A DNA stretch of 64,000 nucleotides, from contig NC_092180.1 of the NCBI RefSeq assembly GCF_043641665.1, positions 30,451,445 through 30,515,444 of the forward strand. Reading direction: 5' to 3'. The notes beneath the pieces are model-generated. The model did not search any database. It worked only from the letters and a program-made list of their open reading frames with translations, and was not told the origin of the DNA. Below are positions 32,211-45,150 of this stretch, piece by piece; the stretch's first letter is position 1; every line of letters begins with the position of its first letter. Origin of the DNA: Enoplosus armatus (taxonomy: Eukaryota > Chordata > Actinopteri > Centrarchiformes > Enoplosidae). The translations under genes were made by a program, and so were the position numbers.

Positions 32211-34791
32211 CGCAGTATTAGTAGTATTAGCAGCAGCAGCAGTATTAGCAGCAGCAGCAGTAGTAGTAGTAGTAGTAGTCGCAGTATTAGTAGTATTTGT
32301 AGTAGCAGTAGTGTTGGTAGTAGCAGTCGCAGTATTAGTAGTAGTAGTAGCAGCAGCAGTAATAGTAGTAGTCGCAGTATTAGTAGTATTAGCAGCAGCA
32401 GCAGTAGTAGTAGTAGTCGTCGCAGTATTAGTAGTAGCAGCAGCAGTAATAGTAGTAGTCGCAGTATTAGTAGTATTAGCAGCAGTAGTAGTCGTAGTCG
32501 CAGTATTAGTAGTAGCAGCAGCAGTAGTAGTCGCAGTATTAGTAGTATTAGCAGCAGCAACAGTAGCAGTAGTAGTAGTAGCAGTATTAGTAGTATTTGT
32601 AGTGGCAGTAGTGTTGGTAGTAGTAGTCGCAGCAGTAGTAATAGTAGTAGTCGCAGTATCAGTAGTATTAGCAGCAGCAGCAGTATTAGCAACAGCAGTA
32701 GTAGTAGTAGTCGTCGCAGTATTAGTAGTATTTGTAGTGGCAGTAGTGTTGGTAGTAATAGTCGCAGTATTAGTAGTATTTGTAGTGGCAGTAGTGTTGG
32801 TAGTAGTAGTCGCAGTATTAGTAATAGCAGCAGCAGCAGTAGTAGTAGTAGTCGCAGTATTTGTAGTATTTGTAGTGGCAGTAGTGTTGGTAGTAGTAGT
32901 CGCAGTATTAGTAGTATTTGTAGTGGCAGTAGTGTTGGTAGTAGTAGTCGCAGCAGTAGTAATAGTAGTAGTCGCAGTATTAGTAGTATTAGCAGCAGCA
33001 GCAGTATTAGCAACAGCAGTAGTAGTAGTAGTAGTCGTCGCAGTATTAGTAGTATTTGTAGTGGCAGTAGTGTTGGTAGTAGTAGTCGCAGTATTAGTAG
33101 TATTTGTAGTGGCAGTAGTGTTGGTAGTAGTAGTCGCAGTATTAGTAATAGCAGCAGCAGCAGTAGTAGTAGTAGTCGCAGTAGTAGTAGTATTTGTAGT
33201 GGCAGTAGTGTTGGTAGTAGTAGTCGCAGTATTAGTAGTATTTGTAGTGGCAGTAGTGTTGGTAGTAGTAGTCGCAGCAGTAGTAATAGTAGTAGTCGCA
33301 GTATTAGTAGTATTAGCAGCAGCAGCAGTATTAGCAACAGCAGTAGTAGTAGTAGTAGTAGTCGTCGCAGTATTAGTAGTATTTGTAGTGGCAGTAGTGT
33401 TGGTAGTAGTAGTCGCAGTATTAGTAATAGCAGCAGCAGCAGTAGTAGTAGTAGTCGCAGTAGTAGTAGTATTTGTAGTGGCAGTAGTGTTGGTAGTGGT
33501 CGCAGTAGTAGTAGTATTAGCAGCAGCAGCAGTATTAGCAACAGCAGTAGTAGTAGTAGTAGTAGTCGTCGCAGTATTAGTAGTATTTGTAGTGGCAGTA
33601 GTGTTGGTAGTAGTAGTCGCAGTATTAGTAATAGCAGCAGCAGCAGTAGTAGTCGCAGTAGTAGTAGTATTTGTAGTGGCAGTAGTGTTGGTAGTGGTCG
33701 CAGTATTAGTAGTATTAGCAGCAGCAGCAGTATTAGCAACAGCAGTAGTAGTAGTAGTAGTAGTCGTCGCAGTATTAGTAGTATTTGTAGTGGCAGTAGT
33801 GTTGGTAGTAGTAGTCGCAGTATTAGTAGTATTAGCAGCAGCAGCAGTATTAGCAACAGCAGTAGTAGTAGTAGTAGTAGTCGTCGCAGTATTAGTAGTA
33901 TTTGTAGTGGCAGTAGTGTTGGTAGTAGTAGTCGCAGTATTAGTAGTATTTGTAGTGGCAGTAGTGTTGGTAGTAGTAGTCGCAGTAGTAGTAATACTAG
34001 CAGTATTAGCAGCAGTATTAGTAGTATTTTTAGTGGCAGTAGTGTTGGTAGTGGTCGCAGTAGTAGTAGTATTAGCAGCAGCAGCAGTATTAGCAACAGC
34101 AGTAGTAGTAGTAGTAGTCGTCGCAGTATTAGTAGTATTTGTAGTGGCATTAGTGTTGGTAGTAGTAGTCGCAGTATTAGTAGTATTTGTAGTGGCAGTA
34201 GTGTTGGTAGTAGTAGTCGCAGTATTAGTAGTATTTGTAGTGGCAGTAGTGTTGGTAGTAGTAGTCGCAGTATTAGTAGTATTTGTAGTGGCAGTAGTGT
34301 TGGTAGTAGTAGTCGCAGTATTAGTAGTATTTGTAGTGGCAGTAGTGTTGGTAGTAGTAGTCGCAGTAGTAGTAATACTAGCAGTATTAGCAGCAGTATT
34401 AGCAGGCTAGCTGTATCAAGATTAATGGCAGTCCTCGGCTCGTGCCTAAGCACCGCCCGTGACTGTCCGGCGCTCGGGGTCCGCGCTGTAACGCACCTCT
34501 CTCGGCCTCGTCCGGTTGGTTGTCGGTGTCTCCACTTTCAAAGCGGTCCAACGTGTCTGAGAGGTCGGGTCGCTTGATGTCTCGGAGAAGCTGGGACAGG
34601 CAGTCCGTGCTGTCGGCCCCCAGTTTGCCCCTCTCCGTCAGCACCTGAAACAGCTGCGTTCCGGTGCCGATCTTCTCCAGCTCTCGTTTCCCGACCCAGT
34701 CCCGACACAGGAACTTCATGCCGGCCAGCTGCTCGGCGGACAGCTGGCTGGAAATCTCCAGCAAAACGCTGTTGAAGCGTAACGCGCTCAT
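30258..34791 (-). CDS. fadd: fadd, Fas-associated via death domain adaptor
   Basis: FADD is the cytosolic adaptor that links death receptors to caspase-8/10 in the death-inducing signalling complex and also takes part in necroptosis control and innate signalling. Two exons: 34497-34791 (starts MSALRFNSVLLEISSQLSAE) and 30258-30535 (ends LPTLRS, TGA stop). The join G|CC keeps frame and gives 190 residues, close to the usual size (~190-208). Exon 1 is the death-effector domain with the FxxLL-like helix and an RGKLGADS segment after helix 3. Exon 2 is the death domain, with LGRAWRKLGRKLGLKD and helices ending NLMADNVED. The two-exon organisation with the intron between DED and DD is the vertebrate one. 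The ~4 kb intron is largely tandem repeat. It lies downstream of ano1 in the same orientation, as in human 11q13. The far C-terminal serine tail of mammals is absent. Confidence 0.96.
31224..31428. repeat. Tetranucleotide array (AACT/AACC)n in the fadd intron
   Basis: About 205 bp of AACT units interspersed with AACC variants, immediately next to the trinucleotide array. The AACT and AACC units alternate in short blocks. Confidence 0.95.
31452..34404. repeat. 2.95 kb trinucleotide satellite in the fadd intron
   Basis: The array is built almost wholly of 3-base words (AGT, AGC, ATT, TGT, GGC, GTT, GGT, CGC). Because the period is three, one minus frame and two plus frames stay open for hundreds of codons (poly-Leu, poly-Ser and Val/Ala-type translations). 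A higher-order 48-bp unit of 16 triplets is visible. It is tandemly repeated five times at 34125-34364 and recurs singly or paired throughout with AGC-rich and AGT-rich spacers. Pure (AGC)n tracts up to about 10 units occur near 31827-31855. It lies in an intron and is not protein coding. Assembly length may be unreliable. Confidence 0.97.
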
Positions 34792-34870
34792 GTCTGGAGG
34801 GACGAGCCGACGGGTTCTGTCCGGAAAGTAGGAAACGCTTCGGTTTTACTTTCGCTTGCTCACTTCCGCT
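34792..34870 (-). promoter_or_regulatory. fadd proximal promoter/5' UTR with an ISRE-like site
   Basis: At 34842-34855 the plus strand reads GGTTTTACTTTCGC, one mismatch from the core of the interferon-stimulated response element (AGTTTCNNTTTCNY), about 50 bp from the start codon. An Ets-like CACTTCCG follows at about 34861-34868. No TATA box was seen. Confidence 0.4.
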
Positions 34871-37800
34871 TGTTTGTCTTGTTTGTTTTGGTTCGTGGGT
34901 CAGACCCGAATCCAGGCTGCGGATCCAGGAGTCGTTAATTCTGTTGTTTCGTGTGGCTGTTGTTGCTTTGAGTACACATTTAGTGACACCACCACTGTCA
35001 CCATGAAATACTTTCATGGTAACAGCTGCAGGTGACATACACAGAATATGCTTCACCTCACAGTGATGAACTGGAGGATCACACCCTTGACACCTGGACC
35101 AGAGCTTCCTATGCTCTGTTTGAGTGCCCCCTCTGGCCCTGCTGACACCTAAGTGTAATGTGTGTATCAGGTTTGCCCAGCTGACCTCCATCCATCGTGC
35201 CTGTGCCCTAAGAAAATCCACAGTGACGCGTCTTAAGGATTTAAGGTTTCTTTTGCCCTGCGCTCAGCCTTGGAGCATTTCACACCGGTGTGCCAGAGAA
35301 GCCAGCTGAGTCTGTGTGATGCAGCCTGCTGCGCGGGGAGCGTTGGTTTCTTAAAAGAGAGGTTGCAAACAGTAGGAACAGTAGGAAATAACTACTCCTC
35401 CACTGGTGTTCGCCGCGCTTGTCTCACTCCACCGGTTTTACAGCGCCTTCACGTATGACTGCGTCGCTGAATATCAGAACAACCGAGGTACAGTATCGTA
35501 TGTTTGCAGATGACACCGCCGTTGATAACAGAACCAAAGAACCAAAAACAGTGCTCTTTGACCTCTGGTGGTGGCGGTGGCGGCGGCACCTGTCGAGGTC
35601 TTGGATGGTTTTTAAACTTCCTCGGCGTCAGAGGTTTCTGAAACCGGTCCGAGGGCACGGACTGCACTGAAGAAGGCCTTTCTATCAGTGTGCTATATTA
35701 CGTGTTCTCACAGGAGGTTTGAGTAGTGCGGTTTGGTTGACTTTGGGCCTCCCAAAATAAGAGGCAGCAGTCAGCCATTGGCCTTATTGCCACCGCCGCC
35801 ATCAGGCAAGCGATATGGTGGCATCAAGGTGCACGCCACTCGGCTTAAAGACGGCACAAGGTCCCTCTACAAGACATCACCACAAAAAAAAAAAAAAAAA
35901 AGCAAATAATACAAGACCCACCTTAGTTGATATTGTACTCAAATGGTACAAATGTGCAATTCATAAAAGCACAAAGTAAAACAAAGTGAAACGCTGGGTT
36001 TTTCCAAAATAAATGTGTACACTCGGGCAGTCCATCTCTCATTTATTTGCAGTTAGTTTGAACAAATGAGACTCAAAATATCACAGACAGACAAACTGGC
36101 TATACATGCATATACGTACACTCACGCATGTTGTGAAATGTGCCTTGACATACATTATTATAGACGTTAGCATGTCACAACTTGTAGTGTTTTTTTTGTC
36201 GATGTCGTGAACACAGCACGGCAACAGACGGCAGGGGGAGGACATCTCATGAGGGACATGGGGGGGGGGGGGGGGGAGGGTCTTCACATGTGACATCAGG
36301 TTATAAGAAGAAAAAAATAAAATATTCTAGCTAAAACAGGCTTCGCAGCCCTGTGGCAGCACGCAATCTATCACTGAATATCAACACCAACCCTACTTAC
36401 ATACACAGTATTAATAGTATTAAGATTTGGTAAAAAATAAAATGTGCAGTTTTTTTTTTTTTTTTTTTTGTTTGGCTCAAAAGAGCAAGTCATATTCCAG
36501 AAAGAAGTCACCTCTTTGTAGGCGACACTGGAAGATGTTTTCCCAGGCATCCTTCCAGAGGCAGCTAAATAGGTCCATATTGAAGGTGTCTTGTACATTA
36601 AATAAAGAGTTATAATTAAGACAATGTAAGATAAAAGTCTATCCCTGTCGTTGTGACAGTCTCTAGTTGAGTGATCAGTGGTCCCCTGTGGGCTGACAAA
36701 ACCCTTCCAACACGTGAGATATACTTAGAAAGGCTTTCGTCATGAAAACTAAAAAAAAAAAAGAAAGAAAAAGAAAACAGATATGCAGCATTTTGACCTA
36801 AACGTGATTTTACGTCACCGAAAGTTGAAAATGTAACAATACATTCTATCAGTCTGGGCTGTGAGGGCTTCAATTTGGTTGTAGTTCAATATATTTACAG
36901 GAGGGGGCAGGACTCAACACTTTGACCACATCGCACCGCGCACGTGACTGCGCATTCCAGCCGTTACAGTACAAAGTGATGTTCAGTCACTCCCACATGT
37001 TTTTGCAATTGGATAAATAAAAAAAAAAAATACATATATATATATATATATATATTATTCAGTCTTTGTGCTTGAACCATTAAAGAGTTGCAGCTTTAGA
37101 AAAAGGCCAAATGATTGACACGGGTAATGTAAGGCAAGATAATGATATTAAAAACAGTGCCGCCCTTTCCTGGTGTTTACACTGTGTCCCTCTGTATGAC
37201 AACGGCCAAATGGAGCATTTCAGACGAGCCAGCGGCGGTTTGGAGAAGACGATCAGCTGGCGGTTCGAATCCCAAGACGCAGCGGGGAGAGCATAAGGCA
37301 GGGTTAAGAGAGTCAGTGGAGCTGCCACTGTGGCAGCCCTTGAGCAAGACACTGGCGCTGCTGCAGACATCAAGAAGATGCAGATTTCAAGGGAAATTCT
37401 GGTATTTTTAAACCCATTTAAAAAATTTTTTTTTTTTTACATATCTTGGGGTCTAAATGACTAACAGGTAGAAGACCTTTTGGCATTGGGCCAGTAGCTC
37501 AGCCTCAGCCAGCGACGTAATCCTTGTGGGCAACTGCGCCCGTCAAAGTAGGTCCACAAAAAGTGCTTGTTTCTATTATTCATTCCAAGTGTCTGACAAC
37601 ATCACGGAGAGGATCCCTACAGAGACGGGCCTTTTTGTTAAAGAGTAGCGAGACCTCCCCTTGAGTGAGACTTCTGTCTTCAGACACTTTATTTGAAGTA
37701 TTATCATTATGTCATTTAGACCCCAAAACATGTAAAAAAAAAAAAAAAAAATACAGGAATTACCCTTTAAATTTGAACGGTTTTACTCAGCGAAACCCTC

Positions 37801-39680
37801 AAATAAATAAAGCTGAGCATCTTTACCATACGCGAAGGTGTGAATGGCTTTTATGGTTTTAACCAGTCAGAGAAAAAAAAGTATTTCCTTTGGGGTACTT
37901 TAAAGCTGCACTGGGGCCAGCGTTTCCCACTGGTGGTTCGAAAGCGATTGATGGAAGAATTCTGTCAAGAATTGCAGGAATTTGGTCTGAGGAAACTCCA
38001 TGAGATGACATCAGCAAACTGCACTTTGTTGGCGACCCGAAAGACACCAAAATGAACAAGACAAAAGGTGGAATGCCGGAGTCTCTCAGTGGAAATGGAG
38101 AGCCTGGTTGCAGTTATTTAAACCTGCACTGGCTGATTTTGTGGCCATTTGGAGATGATGCGGCGAATTTGTGAGCAAACCCATCCAGCAGACACGGAGC
38201 AACACTAGCATTCATTTGGGGTCGTGTTAATTCCTGCAGCTAATCATTCTTTATAATATTAACCACGTATCGCATCACTATGTCTAATGCAAAAGGTGTC
38301 GCTCGAAGCGACGAGCCCTCAGCTCCCCCTCAGCTCTACGGAGCTTTTTAGTGTCTTTTAGCTCGTTGTATTGGTTTCGCGGCCCACAAATTGGCTTGTT
38401 ACAAGTTAAAGAGCCAGGGAAAAATATCTAGAGCTGCTCGAGCTAAAAGCAGCCAGAAACACTCAAAATGAATGCTAATGCCGCTCTGTGTCCGTTTTGT
38501 TCGCGTTGTTGTTTTCAGCTTGTTCTGCTGCCCCACAAGTGGCCCAGGAAAACAAAATAAAACGAGACCTCAGCTGATGCAGCTTCAAGAAACACCATTG
38601 GAATTATTTTCACTTCACAACGTCATGTGTGTGTGGGGGGGGGGGGAAACAAACAAACCTGACCCCAGGTTTTGATTGAAGTTTTTTACAGTACGGCATC
38701 TCAGCGGGGTGAGGTGCAAGCATGACATCATTTCGCATTTACAGTGTAAATCTGGCCAATTGCAGCTGTGAGAATTCCAGTTGGTTGGAATGAATAAAGA
38801 TCGGTGCGCGTGCTTCCCGTTATAATGACGCCGAGCACTGTCAGGCAGTTTGTTCATACTCCAAATGTAACACATGTAACAACGAGCAATACAGCGCTCG
38901 AACAAGAGAGTAGTACAAAACAACAGGCCGCTTGACACAGAGGAGGTGCAACAACCAAAGCACATGTGCCCGACCATGTTGCATATTCAACAATAATAAT
39001 AATAATAAATTCCTGCATTTGTATACAATTGTGCAAAAAAGAAGAAAGAAAAGAAAGGCCTGTCTGAGCTTTACACGTTTTGTGTGTCGTATCTCGCAGT
39101 GAGATACCGGGAGGAAAACTCTTCTCAGCAGGACCGTTTGGACGGACGTCTTCAATACAAAAAGCTGCGTTCAGGTCCCCGTGGGGGAGAGGTGGCAGGC
39201 GCGAGCGTTACGGCTTGAAAATGGGATTCACGTGAGGTTGCAGGCAGGGGTGGGGGGTGGGGGGTGGGGGGGGGCTTTGGCACTGCTTTCTCCGATGCCC
39301 TGAATGACGACCTCATCAACAATGAAGCTAATGGCTTGTTCCTTTCAAATACATCCAATAAATAATGTTTTGGGATAAATAAATCCTACGAGTATCGTCT
39401 AACTGCTTGCTGACGACGCGGCGTTAACGCCTCGACGTGGGGAAAAGCGTTCTAATGTGAGTGCGTCAAAGTTTAGGTGTTTCACTGTCAGGTCATGCCT
39501 GCGAATATTCCCAAACAACATGAATGCAGCAAAAGCTTTGCTGATTATTAAAACTGGCCATGCGTTAATGGAGAACCAGCTAGCTTTAAGCAGCTGATTA
39601 ACTTATGTACAGTTTGTATGAAGGTGTTGTGTTTGCTTGTTACTGCACTCCCCCCCAGACCCCCGCCACTGGCAGTTTAA
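34871..39680. other. Intergenic region fadd to ano1 3' end
   Basis: No protein gene was recognised. It contains A18-type runs (35883-35900), a G-run near 36260-36278, T-run at 36450-36469, (TA)n at 37033-37053, a tRNA-like SINE remnant near 37230-37360 (B-box-like GGTTCGAATCC at about 37261-37271), another dispersed repeat near 38110-38420 and G-rich sequence near 39246-39274. The part nearest 39680 should be ano1 3' UTR, but no convincing nearby minus-strand AATAAA was found; candidates are far (about 37686 and 36043). Confidence 0.5.
37230..37360 (+). repeat. tRNA-derived SINE-like remnant
   Basis: It contains GGCGGTTCGAATCCCAAGAC, which fits a pol III B box, followed by phrases such as CTTGAGCAAGACACTGGCGC that are typical of fish SINEs. 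No clear A box or tail was seen, so this is tentative. Confidence 0.35.
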
Positions 39681-42600
39681 TTAACAGCAGTTTGCGTGCG
39701 AGACGGGCCGCGAGCGGGGCTGCGGCGGGCTCTGATTGGCCGACGAGGGGGAGGTGCAGTTGTCATGGTTGCGGCTGTCCCGTGCCGCAAGCCTTTTGCC
39801 CTGCTCCTCCTTCATGAAGAGCTCCACCATGAGGATCTTCTCCTTGTGCATCTGGAGGCTGATGTCCTTGGGGATGTCCGGGATCAGCCAGTCCACAAAG
39901 TCACTCATGAGCATCACCACGTTCTGCACAGAACCGAGAGGGAACAGGAGAGCAGAATGAACATCTCGCTGAGAGCCACAGATGAGTTTGCAAACTGTGT
40001 TTACACCCCGTTTTACTTTTATGATGAAAATGTGAGATTGTGAGATTCTGAATCAACATTTTGGTCTCGCTATTTTTTATTTATATATAGAGTATATATA
40101 GTATTTAAAAAAACAAAAAAAAAACACATAAGAACAATGATATGATACATACAGTGCTTAACAAATGTATTAGCCCACCACCCAGTGTGAGGTGTTTGCC
40201 CCCGCTGCCCTAAATGAACAGTATTGCTGGTGTTTCTGTAATGGTTAATCCACCAGTATGCGCAAGCCAAGCTCTTTAATCAAAATGATATCTTTAATGC
40301 TAAAATATAATTATTGTTATTATTAAGATGTTTGGTTAATATATGTGAATAAGGACTATTTAGTTGTTCCAGTTTGTTATTTGCCTAATAAATAACAATA
40401 CAAGTTTTAGTTTGAAACAAGTTTTTGACAGAGTTCTAAAATATTTGTGTTTTCTCATTTTTATGACAGGTGGTCTAATACATTTGTTAAGCACTGTGTA
40501 TTGTGGTCAGGATACGTGTGTGTGTGTGTGTGTGTGTGAGTGTGACTTTTCATAGTGTAAAAATCAACCTTTCTGGGGGACAAAGCCTGTGTAGTGACAC
40601 TGTTTCTAAATGATCTCAAAGTTTTAGTTTGGCATCTCTTGTTACACATCAGCCGAAATACACCAAATCCCGATATATATTACATATTTAGATTTATCGG
40701 TCCCGCTGTAACTATAAACATGATATCCTAATACACTTTTTTTTTCAATCCAATCGGGGAAATTCTAATGAGTAGAGGAGAAGCGGACAAATACTCCTCT
40801 CAAATACTCCATTACGTTCACGCCTGAAGAGAACCCGCCATTATTATTACGGCTTTTTGTTCACTTTGCCTGCGTAAAACAGGAATCAGTGAGCGAAAGC
40901 ATGCAGAGGCAGACAGTATGCATGCAGTGTGTTGCTTCAAACCTGAAAGACAATAACAAAGGCGAGGCGGGCGGCCAGAACGGCCCAGAACTCCTTGGAG
41001 AGTTCGTATGGCGTGCCGGACCAGGGAGGCTCTCTGTAGTCCTTATACCTGGAGACAGAGAAAGACGCGTAAAGAGTCTCGACATGTGATTTAAACACAT
41101 TTAAAAAGATTTCGCCTGATGCTGCACTATTTGACAGAATGTCCTTTTTTCTCCATTGGTTATACTCCCCTGTATGACGCACATCTATGGCTCCACGACA
41201 GATAGATGATAAGTCATCGTTTGGGAGGTTTTTTTTCGGCATGAGGACGGTCAATTTTAAACTTTAAATTAAGCGAAACCTTACCTGCATACGTCTACCT
41301 CGTAGCCCAGGTGCATTGGCTGGAGAGGGTCCGTCCCTGACTGGAAGTCGCTGACGTTGAAGTAAGACAGAGTGTGATTGACGAAGCCGTGCATGGTGCC
41401 GTCGGGGCTGTACATGTACTGGTAGACCAGCCGCGGGATGAAGTCGGAGGTGAAGGAGATGACAAAGGCCTGTGTGGGGGGGGGGGGGGGGCAGAGAGAG
41501 CAGCTTATCTTAAATCATACGACCAGCGAAAACTCTGTCCTCATTTCTGCATTTAGAAGACGAGGACTTCATGAGGTGACAGCGCGTTTGGGGGAAGTAA
41601 AACCACACAGAGACTCACGTTAACGATGACTGCTACCTTGCTGAGGCCTCTCAGGAGGTTGTACCAGATACCTGCGGGGACAGGGGAGCCGTCATTAAGG
41701 CAGAAAGCAGCAGCTTCCACATGGAAATACTGTACGGGGTCAGTTAGTACCAGCCACCACTAGATGGCACAAGCACTCGCTGCATTGGAGCTGGATGTCT
41801 GTCCTCTTGTAGGAATGTTACTGCCGACCCGGACCACGGGCCTCCTGTGTCCGTCCATTTCTGCATATCAACTGCCTTGAAACAGTTAATGCTGTCCCCC
41901 CACCCCCCCCCCCCCCCCCCCAACTGAAGGAGGTCGTTCATGTGCTGTCAAGGCCCCCAGACTCTCTGCAGCAGACTTCCTGTTGAAATTCATCTCACTT
42001 TCCATCCAGCGTTAATCTGTCTTTATGTGCCCCGTCACTTTTAACTACTACTACTTTGTTTTGTGCCGATCATTTCTGCTTATTTAATGTTTGTGTTTTT
42101 GTCTTTTGCTTTGTAACAGCGCTACTCAAATGTATACGCAGTATGTCTGCCGCGTTTAAGGACGCTCTGACGTCCTTTCAGGGTCGTTACAGCACCTTCA
42201 GTTAAAGGCCGGACTAACAATTTCTAACACTAGGGAATTTTAACTTTGGAAGATACCCCCTTGATTTGGTTCAGACTGCTGAAGCCACACATTATCTTCA
42301 GCTGAACTTACACAGAACAAGGACTGTGGATGTCATCCTCTTTCTGCGCTTATTTCAATTTGCGGTAGTGGACACCTACCGATGTCTTTGGCTTTGGCGG
42401 CGATCGGCCGGCGCAGCTCCATGACAAACTTCTTGGCGTCCAGGCGAATCTCGATGATGTTGTTGAGAAGAGCGAAGAGCGGAGCCAGAGGGAAGGAGGC
42501 CACGAAGAGAGTCACCATCCCAAACTGGATGACTAAAGGCAGGAGACGAGAGCAGAAATGAGCAGCGGTCACCGAGTGAACACGTTGGCTTTCTTTCGGA

Positions 42601-45113
42601 ACCGCCTACTACATACTGCTGACAAATGCAGTACGCAGTGTGTACCGTAACCACGTTCTAACACTCTCTCGCACGGGCTAACATGTGCTCCACGGCTGAC
42701 CTGCGCCGGGCTGCAACACTCGAGTTTGCACATTGTTTGCATGTTGAGTCATCGTGGATATATGATAGGGATGTGCCGATCCGAAAACTCAGCATTGGTA
42801 TCGGCTCGACAGGTGAGCAGCATGTGTCATCGGGGGGGGGGGGGAAGCAGAAATAGCAGAGTGCAATTTATGCAATGCGAGTGAGTTCAAAGGGGTTTGG
42901 CGGCGGCGGCGGCAGCGTTGGAAAGTTGAACCTGACTAAACACACTACAGCTCCACCCCAGAGGTTACATGTGAAAGAAACTTTCGAGCTCGCGCTGTTT
43001 CGACCCTTGGATGCGTATTTCGGTCAAAGCAGCTAGCTTGAGAGTTGTTAGTCGTGAGCGCCTTCAGATGCCATGCGTACCGTAGCTGTCCACAACTGAG
43101 TCACGTTGTGAGCTCTGTATGTCTTCCTTTAGGGGAGTAGAGTTGTTTCTTTCTACTAGAGAGGGGGAAAAGACGGCATCGGGTTGGTATCGGCAGACAC
43201 TCGAGGTTGCAATGTCGGTATTGGACGCGAAAGAGTGGTATCTTGAGAACAAATGCTGTATCTTTAGCCGCTAAATGCTAATCTGTCTTCAGCGGCTCGT
43301 CTCTAACTGCGTCTGCAGGTAGTGTCCAGTGGCATGCACGCAGGCATGCGCAGAAATCTGTGGCGCACGTAAAGCTAAATATGCTACCTCACTACATGCA
43401 GCTAACATGTTGTCGGATGAATGGAACCAGGAGGTGGTTGACGTGTTTGTGGCCACACATAGAAGCTGAGCACGTTTGTTTGTGGTCGCAGCCATTAAGC
43501 TCTTGGAGTTTTGACCTCAGCGTGACTTGCTGCCCTGCGAAGGTTAGCGCGTCACAAAGGCCGATGTTTACACAAGAGCGTTTCTCAGGGATCAGCTCTG
43601 GATCAGGGCGGGAAAACCTCCCCTCTCAACAGAAGAGATGAAGATCAGGCGAGCTGGCATGTGGATTACTGAGGAAGAGCAGCAAGGGTAAAACTACGCA
43701 CTGCTCCTCGGCACACACTGAATTCGTTTTCAGGCGAACGATCAAATGGCTAAGTGACTTTCGACAGCGCAGGAGCGCAGCAGCGCGTGTGTTTGTGCGT
43801 TTGTTTCGCGGCCGCCTTGTGTTTAGACTCACTCATCTCCATGTACTCGGGGCTGAGGCCAACGAAAGGTCCCAGGATGTGGTCTTTCTCGTGACGCTGC
43901 AGGGTTTTGTTCAGCTCCTCCTCTTGCTTCGAGTCCAACTCTGACTTCCTCCTCCGGAGCAGCTTCTTCAGCTTCCTGCACCCCAAAGGCCCATGATGGA
44001 AATAACACATTTAGCCTTGTTGGCTAAAGCCTGACCTACGCTGTTACATAAACGCATAACAAACGTAAACAGACACAAAATCTCTGGAATGTCAGTTATC
44101 GGCTACCTATATGACAGCCTAATATCAATTCAATTCAGTTCAGTGTTATTCATACAGCGCCAAATCACAACGAAAGTCATCTCATGACACAATGAACACA
44201 ATGAACTTACAGACTTCCATTGCAGTGGGCTGTAAGGATGAAGCAAGACAAAGACAGTGCAGAAAGGTGTGTTGGTGGGCAGGTTAAATGTGTCTGAAAA
44301 CCAGACTGGCATTTAAATGATTCCTCTCAGATGATGAGTGCAGCTGAGTGGGTGGGCAGAATCCGCTGGCCTGCTGAACTCATGTACTGATCTGTGCTGG
44401 AAGTGTTCAGCCTGTGTGTGTGTGTGTGTGTGTGTGTGTGGCTGCTCTGTCATGGGAAAGCGTCTGGCTGGCTCGAGCTTGTCGCACGGCGTACGCTCTG
44501 CACTCACGGTATGCCGATCTCAAACAGGTTGTTCTGGATGAGCTGCTTGCCCAGCATGGTAATACACAGCTGGATGCACAGCTCCATGAGGCAGCCTGCA
44601 TGGGCACACTGGACAGAGAGGAAGTGTCAAGAGAGCGAGAGGAAATCGAAACTGAAGTGAAGCTAAAACAGGAGGAAACAGACCACAGCCACTTTATATA
44701 CGATATACGTGAGGCGAGAGCTCCGCGTTACACAAAAGGGGAAGAAATATTCAGTCAAATTCTATCCTGGAGCACCAAATGTGGATTTAAAAATGTTCTA
44801 TTTCCTCCTGTTCGAGTAAATGTTTGTTAAAAGCTACAGTATCATATCGGTGGCATTCACATTCTTAAGGTTTATGACGTCACTAGGAACCGCTGGGCTT
44901 GGGGCTGAGGTTCCTAGGGAGCTACTGTCGAAACACAGACTAACCGACATCAAGAAAACACGGAGTAGCAACAGCCTTAACCTTTCAGCGTGAATTACCT
45001 CTTCCATTCTGTACGATCCGACAACGTACAAGTAGTTCCCAGGCCGCCCAACGAGCCTGGTAAATATACACAGGGTGATCATGTTCACTACATGCAGTCC
45101 AAACAATGCTCAT

Positions 45114-45150
<37 letters not shown>

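Noticed and set aside
31452..34404. Possible CRISPR-like array because of regular repeats
   Set aside because: Units are simple triplets without unique spacers, and the context is a vertebrate intron.
31421..34577. Very long open frames on both strands (up to 1010 codons), poly-Leu, poly-Ser and Val/Ala-rich
   Set aside because: They arise because the triplet array has period three and rarely makes a stop in those frames. There is no start context, splice logic or known protein, and the region is inside the fadd intron.
37255..37275. Possible tRNA gene from a B-box-like GGTTCGAATCC
   Set aside because: No A box, anticodon arm or acceptor stem could be drawn, so it was treated as a SINE remnant.
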